DNA of 64,000 nt. Origin: Brevundimonas goettingensis. Lineage in GTDB: Bacteria > Pseudomonadota > Alphaproteobacteria > Caulobacterales > Caulobacteraceae. The notes under the pieces are model-generated. The model saw only the letters and a list, made by a program, of their open reading frames with translations. It was not told the origin of the DNA and ran no database searches. This document shows positions 43,321-52,523 of the stretch, in pieces. The translations under genes and the position numbers were made by a program. Position 1 is the stretch's first letter. Each line of letters begins with the position of its first letter. The stretch is from contig NZ_CP062222.1 in NCBI RefSeq assembly GCF_017487405.1, positions 2,589,001 through 2,653,000 on the forward strand, given 5' to 3'.

Positions 43321-43368
43321 CCTCTCCCCTCCCGGGTCGGACCGACGCGTCGACAGAGGGACCTTCTC

Positions 43369-43935
43369 ATGGGCCGACTGATCTCGAAGACGCCCCTCTA
43401 TCGGGGTCGCTCCATCCTCTACCAGGCCGAAATCGAACTCGACTCGGGCGTGGTGGTCCAGCGTGAGATCGAGGCCCACGGCCAGGTCGTCGCCGTCCTC
43501 ACCTATGATCCCGAACGCCGCACCGCCCTGCTGGTGCGCCAGATGCGCGGCGGCCCTCTGGTCGACGGCGCCGCCGACGGTCATCTGCTGGAGGTCATCG
43601 CCGGCATGATCGACGCCGGCGAGAGCGAGGAGACGGCGGCTCGGCGCGAGGCGATGGAAGAGGTCGGGATCACCCTCGGCGCCCTCGACCGGATCGGCGC
43701 GGCCTGGTCCTCGCCCGGCGTCTCGACGGAGCGGATGACCCTCTACCTCGGGGCCTTCTCGACTTCGGACCGCACCGCCTCGGGAGGCGGCCTCGCCGAC
43801 GAGAACGAAGAGATCGAGGCCGTCGAAATCCCGCTCTCCGACCTGGCCCGGCTCCAGGATGAAGACGCCCTGCAGGACCTCAAGACCCTGGCCCTCCTCT
43901 CGGCCCTGCGCCTGCGCCGTCCCGAACTCTTCTGA
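43369..43935 (+). CDS. Nudix hydrolase (ADP-ribose pyrophosphatase-like)
   Basis: A 188-residue hydrolase with the complete Nudix box in GMIDAGESEETAARREAMEE followed by VGI. The N-terminal beta domain (SILYQAEIELDSGVVVQREI) and length fit the ADP-ribose/GDP-mannose pyrophosphatase group (NudF/NudK). Cytosolic. It begins 48 bases after the tRNA-Arg gene. Substrate not resolved. Confidence 0.92.
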   Translation: MGRLISKTPLYRGRSILYQAEIELDSGVVVQREIEAHGQVVAVLTYDPERRTALLVRQMRGGPLVDGAADGHLLEVIAGMIDAGESEETAARREAMEEVGITLGALDRIGAAWSSPGVSTERMTLYLGAFSTSDRTASGGGLADENEEIEAVEIPLSDLARLQDEDALQDLKTLALLSALRLRRPELF

Positions 43936-44002
43936 CAGCCGAGGGCGTTCGACAGCGTCGCCCGGCGCGGGCTAGGGTCGCGCCGCATTGTTCGGAGCTT
44001 CC

Positions 44003-45745
44003 ATGACCGCGTCCCGGTTCGCCCTCGCCGCCGCCCTCTCCCTGACCGCGCTGGCCGCCGCCACGAACGCCCCGGCCCAGACGGCCAACCCGGCCTCCGC
44101 AAGCACCGCCTTCACCCTGACCACCGGCACGCCGCGCACGCCCGAACAGCTGGCCATGCGCTTCGACAAGGCGGACCTGGCCTTCAAGGTGAACCCCGAA
44201 AATCGTGATCTGGCCGGCGACGCGACCCTGGAGTTCACAGCGACCGCCCCATTGAGCCGTCTGGTGCTGGAGTTCGATACGGTCTTTCAGGTGATTTTCG
44301 TCAATGTGAATGGCGAGCTTGTCGTTCCGGGCGAATGGACCAATCCCGATGGCCGGATGACGATCAACCTGCGCGAACCGCTGGTCGCAGGAGACAAGGC
44401 GGTTGTCCGCATCGCCTATCAGGGCTCTCCGCATCAGGCCAAAAACGCCCCCTGGGACGGCGGCTTCGTCTGGGCCCAGACCACCGACCGCAAGCCGTGG
44501 ATCGCCACCGCCGTTCAGGGCGAGGGCTGCGACCTGTTCTGGCCGTGTATCGACCATCCGGAGGGCGAGCCCGCCCGTGCCGACCTGCACATCACCATCC
44601 CGTCCGACCTGTCGGCGCCGTCCAATGGACGCTTCCTTGGCAAGACCGACAACGGTGACGGAACCACCACCTGGAACTGGACCGCGGCCCATCCGGACAC
44701 CTACGCCATCGCCCTGAACATTGGTCCCTATGTCGAGATGACGGCCGACTATCACAGCCGCTTCGGCAACATCGTGCCCCTGCACTTCTGGCGCCTCGCG
44801 TCCGACCGACAGGACCGCGCCGAGGCCCTGTTCGCCGAGTTCCCGAAGATGCTCGACTTCTATGAATCCGAGGTCGGCCCCTTCCCCTTCGGCGGCGAGA
44901 AGATGGGCGTGGTCGAGACCCCGCATCTGGGCATGGAGCACCAGACCATCAACGCCTACGGCAACGCCTACAAGCTGGACGGCAAGGGCTATGACTGGCT
45001 GCTCCAGCACGAGCTGGCCCACGAGTGGTTCGGCAACCAGATGACCAATGTCACCTGGGACGACATGTGGCTGCACGAGGGGCTGGGGTCTTACATGCAG
45101 CCCCTCTACGCCCGCTGGCTGAACGGCGACCGCTATATGGAGGCCGAGCTGGCCACCATGCGGCTGGCGCTGCGCAACACCTTCCCCTTGGTGTCCGGCA
45201 AGCCGCAGGATTCCGCGACCGTCTATACCGACGCCACCGGCCCGGGGCTGGACCTCTACAACAAGGGCGCCCTCGTCGCCCATTCGCTGCGCATGCTGAT
45301 CGGCGACCAGGCCTTCAAGCGCTCCCTGACCCGGCTCGTCTATGGCCGCCCCGATCCGCGCCCGGGCAATTTCGAGCCCCTCTACGCCTCGACGCCCGAC
45401 TTCATCCGCATCGTCAATGAAGAGAGCCGGCGCGACCTCGGCTGGTTCTTCGCCACCTATGTCTATCAGGCCGCCCTGCCGAAGCTGGAGATGACCCGCG
45501 ACGGCGACCGCGTCACCCTGAGCTGGACCGACACCGCCAACGCCTTCCCCATGCCGGTCGAGGTCGAGGTCGACGGCCAGCTCCGCACCCTGCCGATGCG
45601 CGACGGCAAGGGCGACTTCCCCGCCCCCGAGGGCGCCCACATCATTCTGGACCCCCAAAACAAGCTTCTGCGCCAGCTCGACTTCATCGACGCCTACCAG
45701 GCCCGCCAGCGCGAGGACAACGGGCCCGCAAGGCCGAGGCACTAG
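44003..45745 (+). CDS. M1 family aminopeptidase
   Basis: A 580-residue exported gluzincin. Signal MTASRFALAAALSLTALAAA, cut near APAQ. Zinc site: HELAHEWFG with His336 and His340, and Glu359 in MWLHEGLGSY. The exopeptidase motif, usually GAMEN, is GMEHQ (TPHLGMEHQTINAYG). It lacks the C-terminal helical domain of PepN, as in other short bacterial M1 enzymes. Predicted periplasmic peptide trimming. Confidence 0.93.
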   Translation: MTASRFALAAALSLTALAAATNAPAQTANPASASTAFTLTTGTPRTPEQLAMRFDKADLAFKVNPENRDLAGDATLEFTATAPLSRLVLEFDTVFQVIFVNVNGELVVPGEWTNPDGRMTINLREPLVAGDKAVVRIAYQGSPHQAKNAPWDGGFVWAQTTDRKPWIATAVQGEGCDLFWPCIDHPEGEPARADLHITIPSDLSAPSNGRFLGKTDNGDGTTTWNWTAAHPDTYAIALNIGPYVEMTADYHSRFGNIVPLHFWRLASDRQDRAEALFAEFPKMLDFYESEVGPFPFGGEKMGVVETPHLGMEHQTINAYGNAYKLDGKGYDWLLQHELAHEWFGNQMTNVTWDDMWLHEGLGSYMQPLYARWLNGDRYMEAELATMRLALRNTFPLVSGKPQDSATVYTDATGPGLDLYNKGALVAHSLRMLIGDQAFKRSLTRLVYGRPDPRPGNFEPLYASTPDFIRIVNEESRRDLGWFFATYVYQAALPKLEMTRDGDRVTLSWTDTANAFPMPVEVEVDGQLRTLPMRDGKGDFPAPEGAHIILDPQNKLLRQLDFIDAYQARQREDNGPARPRH

Positions 45746-45755
45746 GGCGGCTCCG

Positions 45756-46265
45756 TTGGAAACATCCCTTCCAGAACAGGGGCAGGCGGCGCTCAAGGCG
45801 CGGCTTGCGACCCGTCTGGCGACGGCAATGCGGCTCCCGATTGCGGCGATCGGGTTGGCGTCCGCTGGCCTTGCGGTCGCCAATGCGGCAGCGTCGGCGC
45901 CGGACCGGGTGACGGTCGCCGCTGCGGCGGTGGTCGCCTGTTGTGCGGCGACCCTGTTTCTTTGTGCGACCCTTGACCCCGGCTTTCATCGATCGTTGTC
46001 AGCGCTGAATGCTGACCGGCTCCTGCGCGCCCGGGAGCTGGGGTGGAGCGCTCGCCTCTTCGGGCTCGGCCTTCCAGTCGGCGACCGTCTGCTGTTTTAC
46101 GTGGGGCTCATCGCGTTGCTCGCGACTTTGGCGGCATCAAACCTGTGGCATCATTTGCCTGCGGCAGCCCTCGGTTTCGCAGCCTTTTTTCTGATCGGGG
46201 TAACTCAGATCGCCATCATGGTGCGAGACGCCCCTGCGCACATCCAGGCGCCGCCGCCGGAATAG
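45756..46265 (+). CDS. Hypothetical membrane protein
   Basis: A 169-residue hydrophobic frame with about four helices (LPIAAIGLASAGLAVANAAA, VAAAAVVACCAATLFLCATL, LLFYVGLIALLATLAAS and AAALGFAAFFLIGVTQIAIM). The start is weak: TTG at 45756 or ATG at 45828. Codon use is somewhat less GC-rich at third positions than its neighbours. It lies 10 bases after the M1 peptidase. No family recognised. Confidence 0.6.
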   Translation: METSLPEQGQAALKARLATRLATAMRLPIAAIGLASAGLAVANAAASAPDRVTVAAAAVVACCAATLFLCATLDPGFHRSLSALNADRLLRARELGWSARLFGLGLPVGDRLLFYVGLIALLATLAASNLWHHLPAAALGFAAFFLIGVTQIAIMVRDAPAHIQAPPPE

Positions 46266-46275
46266 GCCTTCGATC

Positions 46276-47910
46276 TCAAGCCATGGTCGGCCTGGTCGAT
46301 ACCGCCGCCTCCCCCACCATCGACCGCGCCACGGCCTCCGCCACCTTGATGCCGTCCACCGCCGCCGAGAGGATGCCGCCCGCATAGCCGGCGCCTTCGC
46401 CCGCCGGGAACAGGCCGCGCACGTTCAGGCTCTGGAAGTCGGCGCCGCGCGTCATGCGGATCGGCGAGGAGCTGCGCGTCTCGACGCCCGTCAGCACGGC
46501 CTGGGCGTCGTCATAGCGGGGGATTTTGCGCCCGAAGACCGGCAGGGCCTCGCGCATCGCCGCGATCACATAGTCCGGCATCAGGGGCGCCAGATCGGTC
46601 GGGGTCACGCCCGGTTTGTAGCTCGGGACCACCTCGCCCAACTCTGTCGAGGCCCGCCCCGCGAGGAAGTCGCCGACCAGCTGGCCCGGCGCGAAATAGT
46701 CGCCGCCGCCCGCCGCATAGGCCCGCGTCTCCAGATCCCGCTGAAGCTCGATCCCCGCCAGCGGATGATCGCTTCCATAGTCCTCGGGCGAGATGCCGAC
46801 CACGAAGCCGGAGTTGGCGTTCCGCTCATTGCGCGAATACTGGCTCATGCCGTTGGTCACGACGCGGCCCGGCTCGCTGGTCGCCGCCACCACCGTCCCG
46901 CCCGGGCACATGCAGAAGCTGTAGACCGTCCGGCCGTTCGAACAGTGGTGCGACAGCGTATAGGCCGCCGCGCCAAGATCGGGGTGTCCGGCGCAGGGTC
47001 CGAACAGGGCCTTGTCAATCCACGACTGCGGATGCTCGATGCGGAAGCCGATCGAGAACGGCTTGGCCTCGATATGGACGCCCCGCTCATAGAGCGTCTC
47101 GAAGGTGTCGCGCGACGAATGACCGATGGCGAAGACCACATGGTCGGCCTCAAGGAACTCGCCGGTATGCAGATGAACGCCCCGCAGGGCACCCTTGTCC
47201 AGTTCGATGTCGACGACCCGATGCTCGAACCGGTACTCGCCGCCCAGCGCCTCGATCTTCTCGCGCATGGCCTCGACCATGGTCACCAGACGGAAGGTGC
47301 CGATGTGCGGGTGGGCCTCGGTCAGGATCTCCTCCGGCGCCCCGGCCGCGACGAACTCGTGCAGCACCTTGCGCGCCAGGAAGCGCGGATCCTTGATCTG
47401 GCTGTACAGCTTGCCGTCCGAGAAGGTGCCCGCCCCGCCCTCGCCGAACTGCACGTTCGACTCGGGATGCAACTTGCTCTTCCGCCACAGCTCCCAGGTG
47501 TCCTTCGTTCGTTCCCGCACCACCTTGCCACGGTCGAGGATGATCGGCCTGAAGCCCATCTCGGCCAGGATCAGTCCCGCGAACAGGCCGCACGGCCCCG
47601 CCCCGATCACCACGGGCCGCCGCGTTTCGCCCTTCGGCGCCACAGCCACCGGTCGATAGGCCACGTCCGGCGTCGGCTTCACATGCGGATCGTCCCGGAA
47701 CCGGGCCAGCACCGCCGCCTCGTCCCTGACCTCGACGTCGAGGATATAGACCTTGAGGATCGCCGATTTCTTGCGCGCGTCATGCGCCCGCTTCCACACC
47801 GACCAGGAGACCAGATCGTGCGGCGCCACGCCCAGACGCGCGGCGATCGCGGCAGGCAAGGCCTCCGGCGTATGGTCGAGGGGCAGTTTGAGTTCGGACA
47901 GGCGCAACAT
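46276..47910 (-). CDS. FAD-dependent dehydrogenase (COG2509-like)
   Basis: A 544-residue flavoprotein. An N-terminal ~90-residue domain (SELKLPLDHTPEALPAAIAA) precedes the FAD site VVIGAGPCGLFAGLILAEMG, then NVQFGEGGAGTFSDGKLYS, VVFAIGHSSRDTFETLYERG and GLFPAGEGAGYAGGI. This is the uncharacterised COG2509 family, widespread in bacteria and plastids. No partner is visible. The electron acceptor is unknown. Confidence 0.9.
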   Translation of the reverse strand: MLRLSELKLPLDHTPEALPAAIAARLGVAPHDLVSWSVWKRAHDARKKSAILKVYILDVEVRDEAAVLARFRDDPHVKPTPDVAYRPVAVAPKGETRRPVVIGAGPCGLFAGLILAEMGFRPIILDRGKVVRERTKDTWELWRKSKLHPESNVQFGEGGAGTFSDGKLYSQIKDPRFLARKVLHEFVAAGAPEEILTEAHPHIGTFRLVTMVEAMREKIEALGGEYRFEHRVVDIELDKGALRGVHLHTGEFLEADHVVFAIGHSSRDTFETLYERGVHIEAKPFSIGFRIEHPQSWIDKALFGPCAGHPDLGAAAYTLSHHCSNGRTVYSFCMCPGGTVVAATSEPGRVVTNGMSQYSRNERNANSGFVVGISPEDYGSDHPLAGIELQRDLETRAYAAGGGDYFAPGQLVGDFLAGRASTELGEVVPSYKPGVTPTDLAPLMPDYVIAAMREALPVFGRKIPRYDDAQAVLTGVETRSSSPIRMTRGADFQSLNVRGLFPAGEGAGYAGGILSAAVDGIKVAEAVARSMVGEAAVSTRPTMA

Positions 47911-47966
47911 CGGCGCCTTCTAACCGCTCACGCCGCCAAACGCATAGGGCAAGATCCGGAGGGGGG

Positions 47967-48743
47967 CTAAACCGCCTCCGCCGTAATCGACTGCCGCACC
48001 ATCTGGCAGTTCCCCTGGGTGCTCAGGAAGGCGATGTCGGCGGCGTCGCGGCCGCAGGCGATGCGGACCAGCCCTTCGATCGGCGCAAGGCCGGTCGGAT
48101 CGACCAGCCACCAGCCGGCGTCCAGATAGACCTCGAAGATGGCGTGGAAATCCGGCGGTGTCAGCTGGTGGGCATAGGCGCTGACCGCCCGCGCCGGTAT
48201 CCCCGAGGCCCGGCACAGGGTCATGCCCAGATGGGTGAAGTCGCGGCACACCCCGGCCCGGTCGATGAAGGTCCGCGCCGCCGTCGTCTCTGAGTCCGAG
48301 ACGCCGTGCTCATAGTCGATGTTTTCCCGGATCCAGCCGAGGATGGCCAGCACCCGCTCCCCGCCCGAGGTCTCGCCGAACTGGCGCTGCACGAACCGCC
48401 CGAACTGGTCCGAGGGACAGTAACGGCTGGGCAGCAGATAAGGCAGGGTCTCGGCCGGCAGATCGTTCCAGTCGTGCTGGCGCACGCCCTCGGGAAGGCC
48501 CTTCAGCACCCCGTTCTCGACCACCGCCTCATAGACCAGCGCCACCTCGCCCTCGAGGTGCGCCCGAAGCGTCCGTGCGCCGAAGACGGCGTCCTTGTCC
48601 TCGTGGAAGACCACCGGCGGGTTGGTCGTCAGGCTCTCTTCGAGGATTTCCTGCCCCGGCCAGTGCGCGACCTCGATCTGATAGATCGCGTCCGTCGGCG
48701 GCTCGAAACGATAGACCAGCTCGGCGCGGACACGCAGCTTCAT
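47967..48743 (-). CDS. Transglutaminase-like cysteine protease family protein
   Basis: A 258-residue protein of the bacterial transglutaminase-like family. Catalytic triad: Cys in FIDRAGVCRDFTHLGMTLCR, His in TPPDFHAIFEVYL and Asp in WWLVDPTGLAPIEG. The N-terminal half is a beta domain (LRVRAELVYRFEPPTDAIYQ). No signal peptide. These proteins are probably peptidases rather than cross-linkers. It precedes the FAD dehydrogenase gene on the same strand with a 56-base gap. Confidence 0.92.
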   Translation of the reverse strand: MKLRVRAELVYRFEPPTDAIYQIEVAHWPGQEILEESLTTNPPVVFHEDKDAVFGARTLRAHLEGEVALVYEAVVENGVLKGLPEGVRQHDWNDLPAETLPYLLPSRYCPSDQFGRFVQRQFGETSGGERVLAILGWIRENIDYEHGVSDSETTAARTFIDRAGVCRDFTHLGMTLCRASGIPARAVSAYAHQLTPPDFHAIFEVYLDAGWWLVDPTGLAPIEGLVRIACGRDAADIAFLSTQGNCQMVRQSITAEAV

Positions 48744-48886
48744 GGGGAGGACTCGTGAGGGGGTGATACTGGCCGCTGCTCAACGACGCGCGGGCGCGCC
48801 TGTTCCGCATCGGGCGGGCGCATAGACACGAGGATTGGGGCGAAAGCTAGAGGGACGCCGTCCGTGCTCACGCGAACCTTTTAAAC

Positions 48887-48919
48887 CCGTCATCCTCGGG
48901 CTCGTCCCGAGGATGACGG
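48887..48919. repeat. Dispersed palindromic element (14-bp stem)
   Basis: CCGTCATCCTCGGG-CTCGT-CCCGAGGATGACGG, a perfect 14-base stem with a 5-base loop, just beyond the GST stop. It resembles the intergenic palindromes common in alphaproteobacteria and may also terminate GST transcription. Confidence 0.75.
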
Positions 48920-48928
48920 AGTGCGGGA

Positions 48929-49519
48929 TCACACGATCCCGAACGCCGCCTCCACCCGTCCGATCCAACCCCTCAACGCCGGATAGCCCGACAGATCGAA
49001 CCCGCCCTCATGGGCAACGCGCGTGTAGGCGACCAAGGCCAGATCAGCGAGCGAGACCCGCGTCCCGGCCAGCCACTCCCGCCCCGGTTCCGACAGCCGC
49101 GCCTCCATCCGCGCCAGGGCGCCATGGCCTCGTTCCATCAGCCGGGCCTCGATCTCTTCGGCCGTTTTCCCGAGGTACGCCCTCTGGAACCGGGCCACGG
49201 CGACATAGGGTTCGTGGCTGTACTGCTCCCAGAACAGCCACTCCAACATCACCGCCCGGTCGTAGTCATCCACAGGAATGAGGCTCGTACTTTCGGCCAG
49301 TGTCAGGAGGATCGCGTTCGACTGGGCCAGGGGCCGGCCGTCGGCGAATACGAGTGTCGGGACTTGGCCGGCGGTGTTCATCGCGGTGAATTCCGGTGTC
49401 CGGCTACCGCCCGTCAGGATATCGACTTCGATCCAGCGATAATCACGCCCGAGCCAGTCCAGCAACCACTTGACCTTCAAGCAGTTGCCTGAACGAATAT
49501 CGCCATAGAGAGTAAGCAT
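48929..49519 (-). CDS. Glutathione S-transferase
   Basis: A 196-residue GST. The N-terminal thioredoxin fold reads LYGDIRSGNCLKVKWLLDWL and NTAGQVPTLVFADGRPLAQS (cis-Pro and Ser contacting GSH). The C-terminal helical domain ends REWLAGTRVSLADLALVAYT. Ser10/Cys12 in the RSGNCLK motif are candidate catalytic residues. An 18-bp palindrome lies upstream. Confidence 0.93.
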   Translation of the reverse strand: MLTLYGDIRSGNCLKVKWLLDWLGRDYRWIEVDILTGGSRTPEFTAMNTAGQVPTLVFADGRPLAQSNAILLTLAESTSLIPVDDYDRAVMLEWLFWEQYSHEPYVAVARFQRAYLGKTAEEIEARLMERGHGALARMEARLSEPGREWLAGTRVSLADLALVAYTRVAHEGGFDLSGYPALRGWIGRVEAAFGIV

Positions 49520-49545
49520 CGCCCGCAGTCCAAGGATTAAGAAAC

Positions 49546-49563
49546 GCGATATACTGATATCGC
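49546..49563. promoter_or_regulatory. 18-bp palindrome upstream of GST
   Basis: GCGATAT-ACTG-ATATCGC, a perfect 7-base inverted repeat 26 bases before the GST ATG. Good operator candidate. A separate hairpin GGATAAGC-CAC-GCTTATCC lies at 49603-49621 in front of the divergent gene. Confidence 0.55.
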
Positions 49564-49738
49564 AATCTCAGCCTCTGCCAAACCGGGAATCGGAATCACT
49601 CTGGATAAGCCACGCTTATCCGTCAGAGATGTGGACGAACGGGTTCCGCCACAGTCTTCGCCACATTGTGGTCACAGGTTCAAACGAGACAGCACGGGCC
49701 GCCATGGTTCCCGGTCGGCGCCGCCATGAGCCTTGCCC

Positions 49739-50338
49739 GTGCGTTTCGCCGTCGCCGCCATCGTCTCTCTTGCCGCCCTCGCCTCTTCGGCCATGGGCGA
49801 GCCCGTCGCTTACGACGCGGTCGTCGCTCACGAGCGGACTGCTTCGGAAACCCCGGATACGACGATCGGTTCCAACGGCGACACGAACTCGGATGCGGTG
49901 GCCATCGCCAATCTGACGCCCGAACAGGCCGAGCTGATGGCGGAAGACGCCGACTGGAACGCTCACGCCAGCCTCTATCACGCCGGTGGCGGTGGAGCGA
50001 CGGGCAACGACAGCCTGGGCTGCCGTCCGGTCGCCATGCGCACCCTCGCCACCGACCCCCGCGTCATTCCTCGCCGGACAAAGGTCTTCATCCGCGAGAC
50101 GGTCGGCCTGCGCCTGGCCGACGGCACCATCCACGACGGCTACTGGTACGCCTCCGACACCGGCGGTTCGATCAAGGGCCAGCGCGTCGACCTCTACACC
50201 GGCAACGGCCGCGCCTCGATGGCCCCGGCCCGCCGCCTCAACCAGCGCACCCTGACCATCGTCCGCGCCGGAACCTTCGACGGCTGCCCGCCCGCGACCG
50301 TCGCCCCCGCCGCTCCGCTGCAGATGGCGTCGAACTAA
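49739..50338 (+). CDS. 3D-domain secreted protein
   Basis: A 199-residue exported protein. A hydrophobic start (RFAVAAIVSLAALASSAMGE) is followed by a low-complexity Thr/Asp/Asn-rich linker and a C-terminal 3D domain: RRTKVFIRETVGLRLADGTI, then SDTGGSIKGQRVDLYTGNGR. The Asp-rich 3D signature is the double-psi barrel of MltA/RPF-like cell-wall enzymes, suggesting peptidoglycan cleavage. Start uncertain: GTG 49739 or TTG 49733, no clear SD. Confidence 0.8.
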   Translation: MRFAVAAIVSLAALASSAMGEPVAYDAVVAHERTASETPDTTIGSNGDTNSDAVAIANLTPEQAELMAEDADWNAHASLYHAGGGGATGNDSLGCRPVAMRTLATDPRVIPRRTKVFIRETVGLRLADGTIHDGYWYASDTGGSIKGQRVDLYTGNGRASMAPARRLNQRTLTIVRAGTFDGCPPATVAPAAPLQMASN

Positions 50339-50360
50339 GACCGCCCTCAAGGCGACACGG

Positions 50361-50394
50361 AAAAGGGCGGCCGGCGCCAACCGGCCGCCTTTTC
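50361..50394. terminator. Bidirectional terminator
   Basis: CGGCCGG/CCGGCCG core extended by GG/CC and AAAA/TTTT, one bulged G. Serves the convergent 3D-domain and SDR genes. Confidence 0.8.
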
Positions 50395-50407
50395 TGTTTC
50401 TTGCCCC

Positions 50408-51166
50408 CTAGACCTTGAACGCCAGGAAGCCGTCGTCGACGGCGACCGTCGAGCCGTTGATGGCCGAGGCCGCGTCGGTGAACAGGAAGGCCACCACGCT
50501 GGCCACCTTCTCCGGCTGGATCAACCGGTGCGTCACATGCTGGCTGGCCAGGGCGGCGCGGGCCGTTTCGTCCAGTTGGCCCATCATCGGCGTCTCGATG
50601 AAGCCCGGCGCCACCGCCGCGACCCGGATGCCGAATTCCGCCAGCTCCAGCGCCCCCGACCGGGTCATGGCGATCACGGCCGACTTGGCGGCGTTGTAGT
50701 TGAAACTGCCCCTGGCCGCGACCGAGCCGTAGATCGAGGCAGTGTTCACGAACACCCCCTTCACGCCCAGCTTCACCATCGCCCTGGCCCCGTAGTGGAG
50801 GCCGTAATAGACACTGTGCTGATCGACCTCGATGACCTTCAGGTACGACGCCGGCTCCATCTCCAGAAGCGACTGCACCTTGCTGACGCCGGCGTTATTG
50901 AACATGCCGCTCAGCGTGCCGAAGGTGGTCACGGCGAAGTCGACGAGCGCCTCGACCTGCTCGGCCTTCGACACATCCACCTTGAAGGCCTCGGCCTTTA
51001 CGCCCAGCGCCCGGACCTCCTCGGCGACGGCCTTCGCGCCCTCCTCGTTGAAGTCCGCGACGACCAGATCGGCGCCCTTGCCGGCCAGGGCGAGACAGGC
51101 TTCGCGCCCGATGCCGCTGGCGCCGCCGGTCACGATGATGACCTGACCCTTGAGTTCCTGTTCCAT
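50408..51166 (-). CDS. Classical short-chain dehydrogenase
   Basis: A 252-residue oxidoreductase with VIIVTGGASGIGREACLALA, FNNAGVSKVQSL and the complete Ser...YxxxK site (NTASIYGSVAARGSFNYNAA then KSAV). The 3-oxoacyl-ACP reductase/3-hydroxyacyl dehydrogenase type C-terminus (GSTVAVDDGFLAFKV) is present. Substrate undefined. Single gene. Confidence 0.92.
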   Translation of the reverse strand: MEQELKGQVIIVTGGASGIGREACLALAGKGADLVVADFNEEGAKAVAEEVRALGVKAEAFKVDVSKAEQVEALVDFAVTTFGTLSGMFNNAGVSKVQSLLEMEPASYLKVIEVDQHSVYYGLHYGARAMVKLGVKGVFVNTASIYGSVAARGSFNYNAAKSAVIAMTRSGALELAEFGIRVAAVAPGFIETPMMGQLDETARAALASQHVTHRLIQPEKVASVVAFLFTDAASAINGSTVAVDDGFLAFKV

Positions 51167-51249
51167 TCGATACGCTCCTTGAGTGGGGGAGCCCCGGATA
51201 TGGACCTGTCAGACAGCTTGCGTAAACGCCATTGGGAACACTTACGGTT

Positions 51250-51570
51250 TCAGAATTTCCGCTTGCCGCTGACCGTCTCGAAGAACAGGCGGAAGTCGCC
51301 CATCAGGCTCCACAGCGGATACTGGAAGGTCGCGGGCCGGTTCTTCTCGAAGAAGAAATGTCCGACCCAGGCGAAGCCGTAGCCCACCACCGGACTGGCC
51401 GTGAACCACCACAGGCTGACCGTCAGCCCCAGCACCCAGGTCAGGATGACCAGCCCCGTCCCGACCACATGGATCCGCCGGCACGTCTGGTTGGAGTGCT
51501 CGTGGATATAGTACGGATAGAAGGCTTCGAACGAGGCGTAGCGCTCGCCCGGTGCAGGCTGGATGCTCAT
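51250..51570 (-). CDS. DUF962 (Mpo1-like) membrane protein
   Basis: A 106-residue protein: ASFEAFYPYYIHEHSNQTCR, then RIHVVGTGLVILTWVLG and YGFAWVGHFFFEKNRPATFQ. This is the DUF962 family; the yeast member Mpo1 is a dioxygenase of 2-hydroxy fatty acids using Fe(II). Conserved histidines (HEHS, RIHVV, GHFFFEKN) are present. The substrate here is unknown, possibly a sphingolipid-type or 2-hydroxy lipid. Confidence 0.92.
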   Translation of the reverse strand: MSIQPAPGERYASFEAFYPYYIHEHSNQTCRRIHVVGTGLVILTWVLGLTVSLWWFTASPVVGYGFAWVGHFFFEKNRPATFQYPLWSLMGDFRLFFETVSGKRKF

Positions 51571-51606
51571 TTGGGAAACCTGCGCTCCTCTCGGCTTCGA
51601 TGCAAA

Positions 51607-52140
51607 TCAGGCCGCTTCCCGCCCGGGCTCAGGCCCGAGCACCCGCCGGATGATCGGCCAGATGTTGGCGAGCGCCGAGAAGAAGCCGACCACCGAGGCC
51701 ACGATCTGGAAGGCCTGCCAGACGCTCTGGAACACCGCCCCACCCAGCACCCATTCGCTGATCGGGAACAGCGCCCGGCTGATCCCGATCTGGAACGCGG
51801 CATAGACCTCGGAATATTCGATCGACCGGTCGGCGAAGAAGGCGATCACGACCGCCGCCGACACCGGCGCCCACAACAGGGGCAGGACCAGAGCGAGCGC
51901 GAGCAGCACGACGGCCAGCTTGGTCCCGAGAGTCTGGTTTGACAGCAGGGTCATCACGCCCCCAAAGCCCAGCGCCAGCCCGCTCCCGCCCAGCACGAAC
52001 GGCAGCACCAGGTCGGCCGCCGCCATCATGTCCATGAACAGGCATCCGATCAGAATGCCCGCACCCGAAACCAGAAATCCGATCGCCCAGGCAGCGCCGT
52101 ACTGGCCCAGCCGCCGCTTCAGATGCGCTCCACTGAACAT
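51607..52140 (-). CDS. Hypothetical membrane protein
   Basis: A 177-residue polytopic protein with about five membrane helices (AIGFLVSGAGILIGCLFMDM, ALGFGGVMTLLSNQTLG, VVLLALALVLPLLWAPVSAA). The ATG at 52140 is preceded by GGAGAG; the GTG at 52158 is less likely. No family recognised. Confidence 0.75.
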   Translation of the reverse strand: MFSGAHLKRRLGQYGAAWAIGFLVSGAGILIGCLFMDMMAAADLVLPFVLGGSGLALGFGGVMTLLSNQTLGTKLAVVLLALALVLPLLWAPVSAAVVIAFFADRSIEYSEVYAAFQIGISRALFPISEWVLGGAVFQSVWQAFQIVASVVGFFSALANIWPIIRRVLGPEPGREAA

Positions 52141-52313
52141 GGCCGCCCTCTCCTCCACCCTCGTGGACGCCCCCCGGCGTATTAACCCTGCACCGCCCCG
52201 ACCGGCCGCACAAGCCGCACGCCGTTACCCCAAAACCCTTAGGGTGAAGACCTGAGCCCCGTTCACCACCTTCGCTCACGCGCGATTAGGCCTATTCGCA
52301 ATAGTCTCGCTTC

Positions 52314-52523
52314 ATGAACGCCGCCTCGATCGCCAGCGCCGGAATGTCCACCGCCCTCGTCCGCTTCGAGGGCAGCGCGGCGCGCACCGCCGCCAATCCG
52401 CTCGAGAACCTGGCCGAGGAAACCCTCGAACGCATCGAAGCCCGCACCGCGCTTCGCGCCAACGCCGCCGTCCGACGCACCGCCGACGACATGGTCGGCG
52501 CCATCCTCGACATCTTCGCCTGA
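52314..52523 (+). CDS. Short orphan flagellar-rod-like protein
   Basis: A 69-residue protein: MNAASIASAGMSTALVRFEG, then SAARTAANPLENLAEETLER and RTADDMVGAILDIFA. The N-terminal pattern and the closing helix resemble the terminal helices of rod/hook proteins (FlgC/FlgE type), as in many short orphan 'flagellar basal body' proteins of Caulobacterales. Function unknown; no linked flagellar genes. Confidence 0.6.
   Translation: MNAASIASAGMSTALVRFEGSAARTAANPLENLAEETLERIEARTALRANAAVRRTADDMVGAILDIFA

Noticed and set aside
43244..43368. tRNA-Arg as a phage or island attachment site
   Set aside because: No integrase, no repeat of the tRNA 3' end nearby, and the flanking genes are ordinary core genes.
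43880..45883. Minus-strand 667-residue frame opposite the M1 peptidase
   Set aside because: The plus strand has HELAHEWFG and a signal peptide; the minus frame is low-complexity Gly/Val/Gln.
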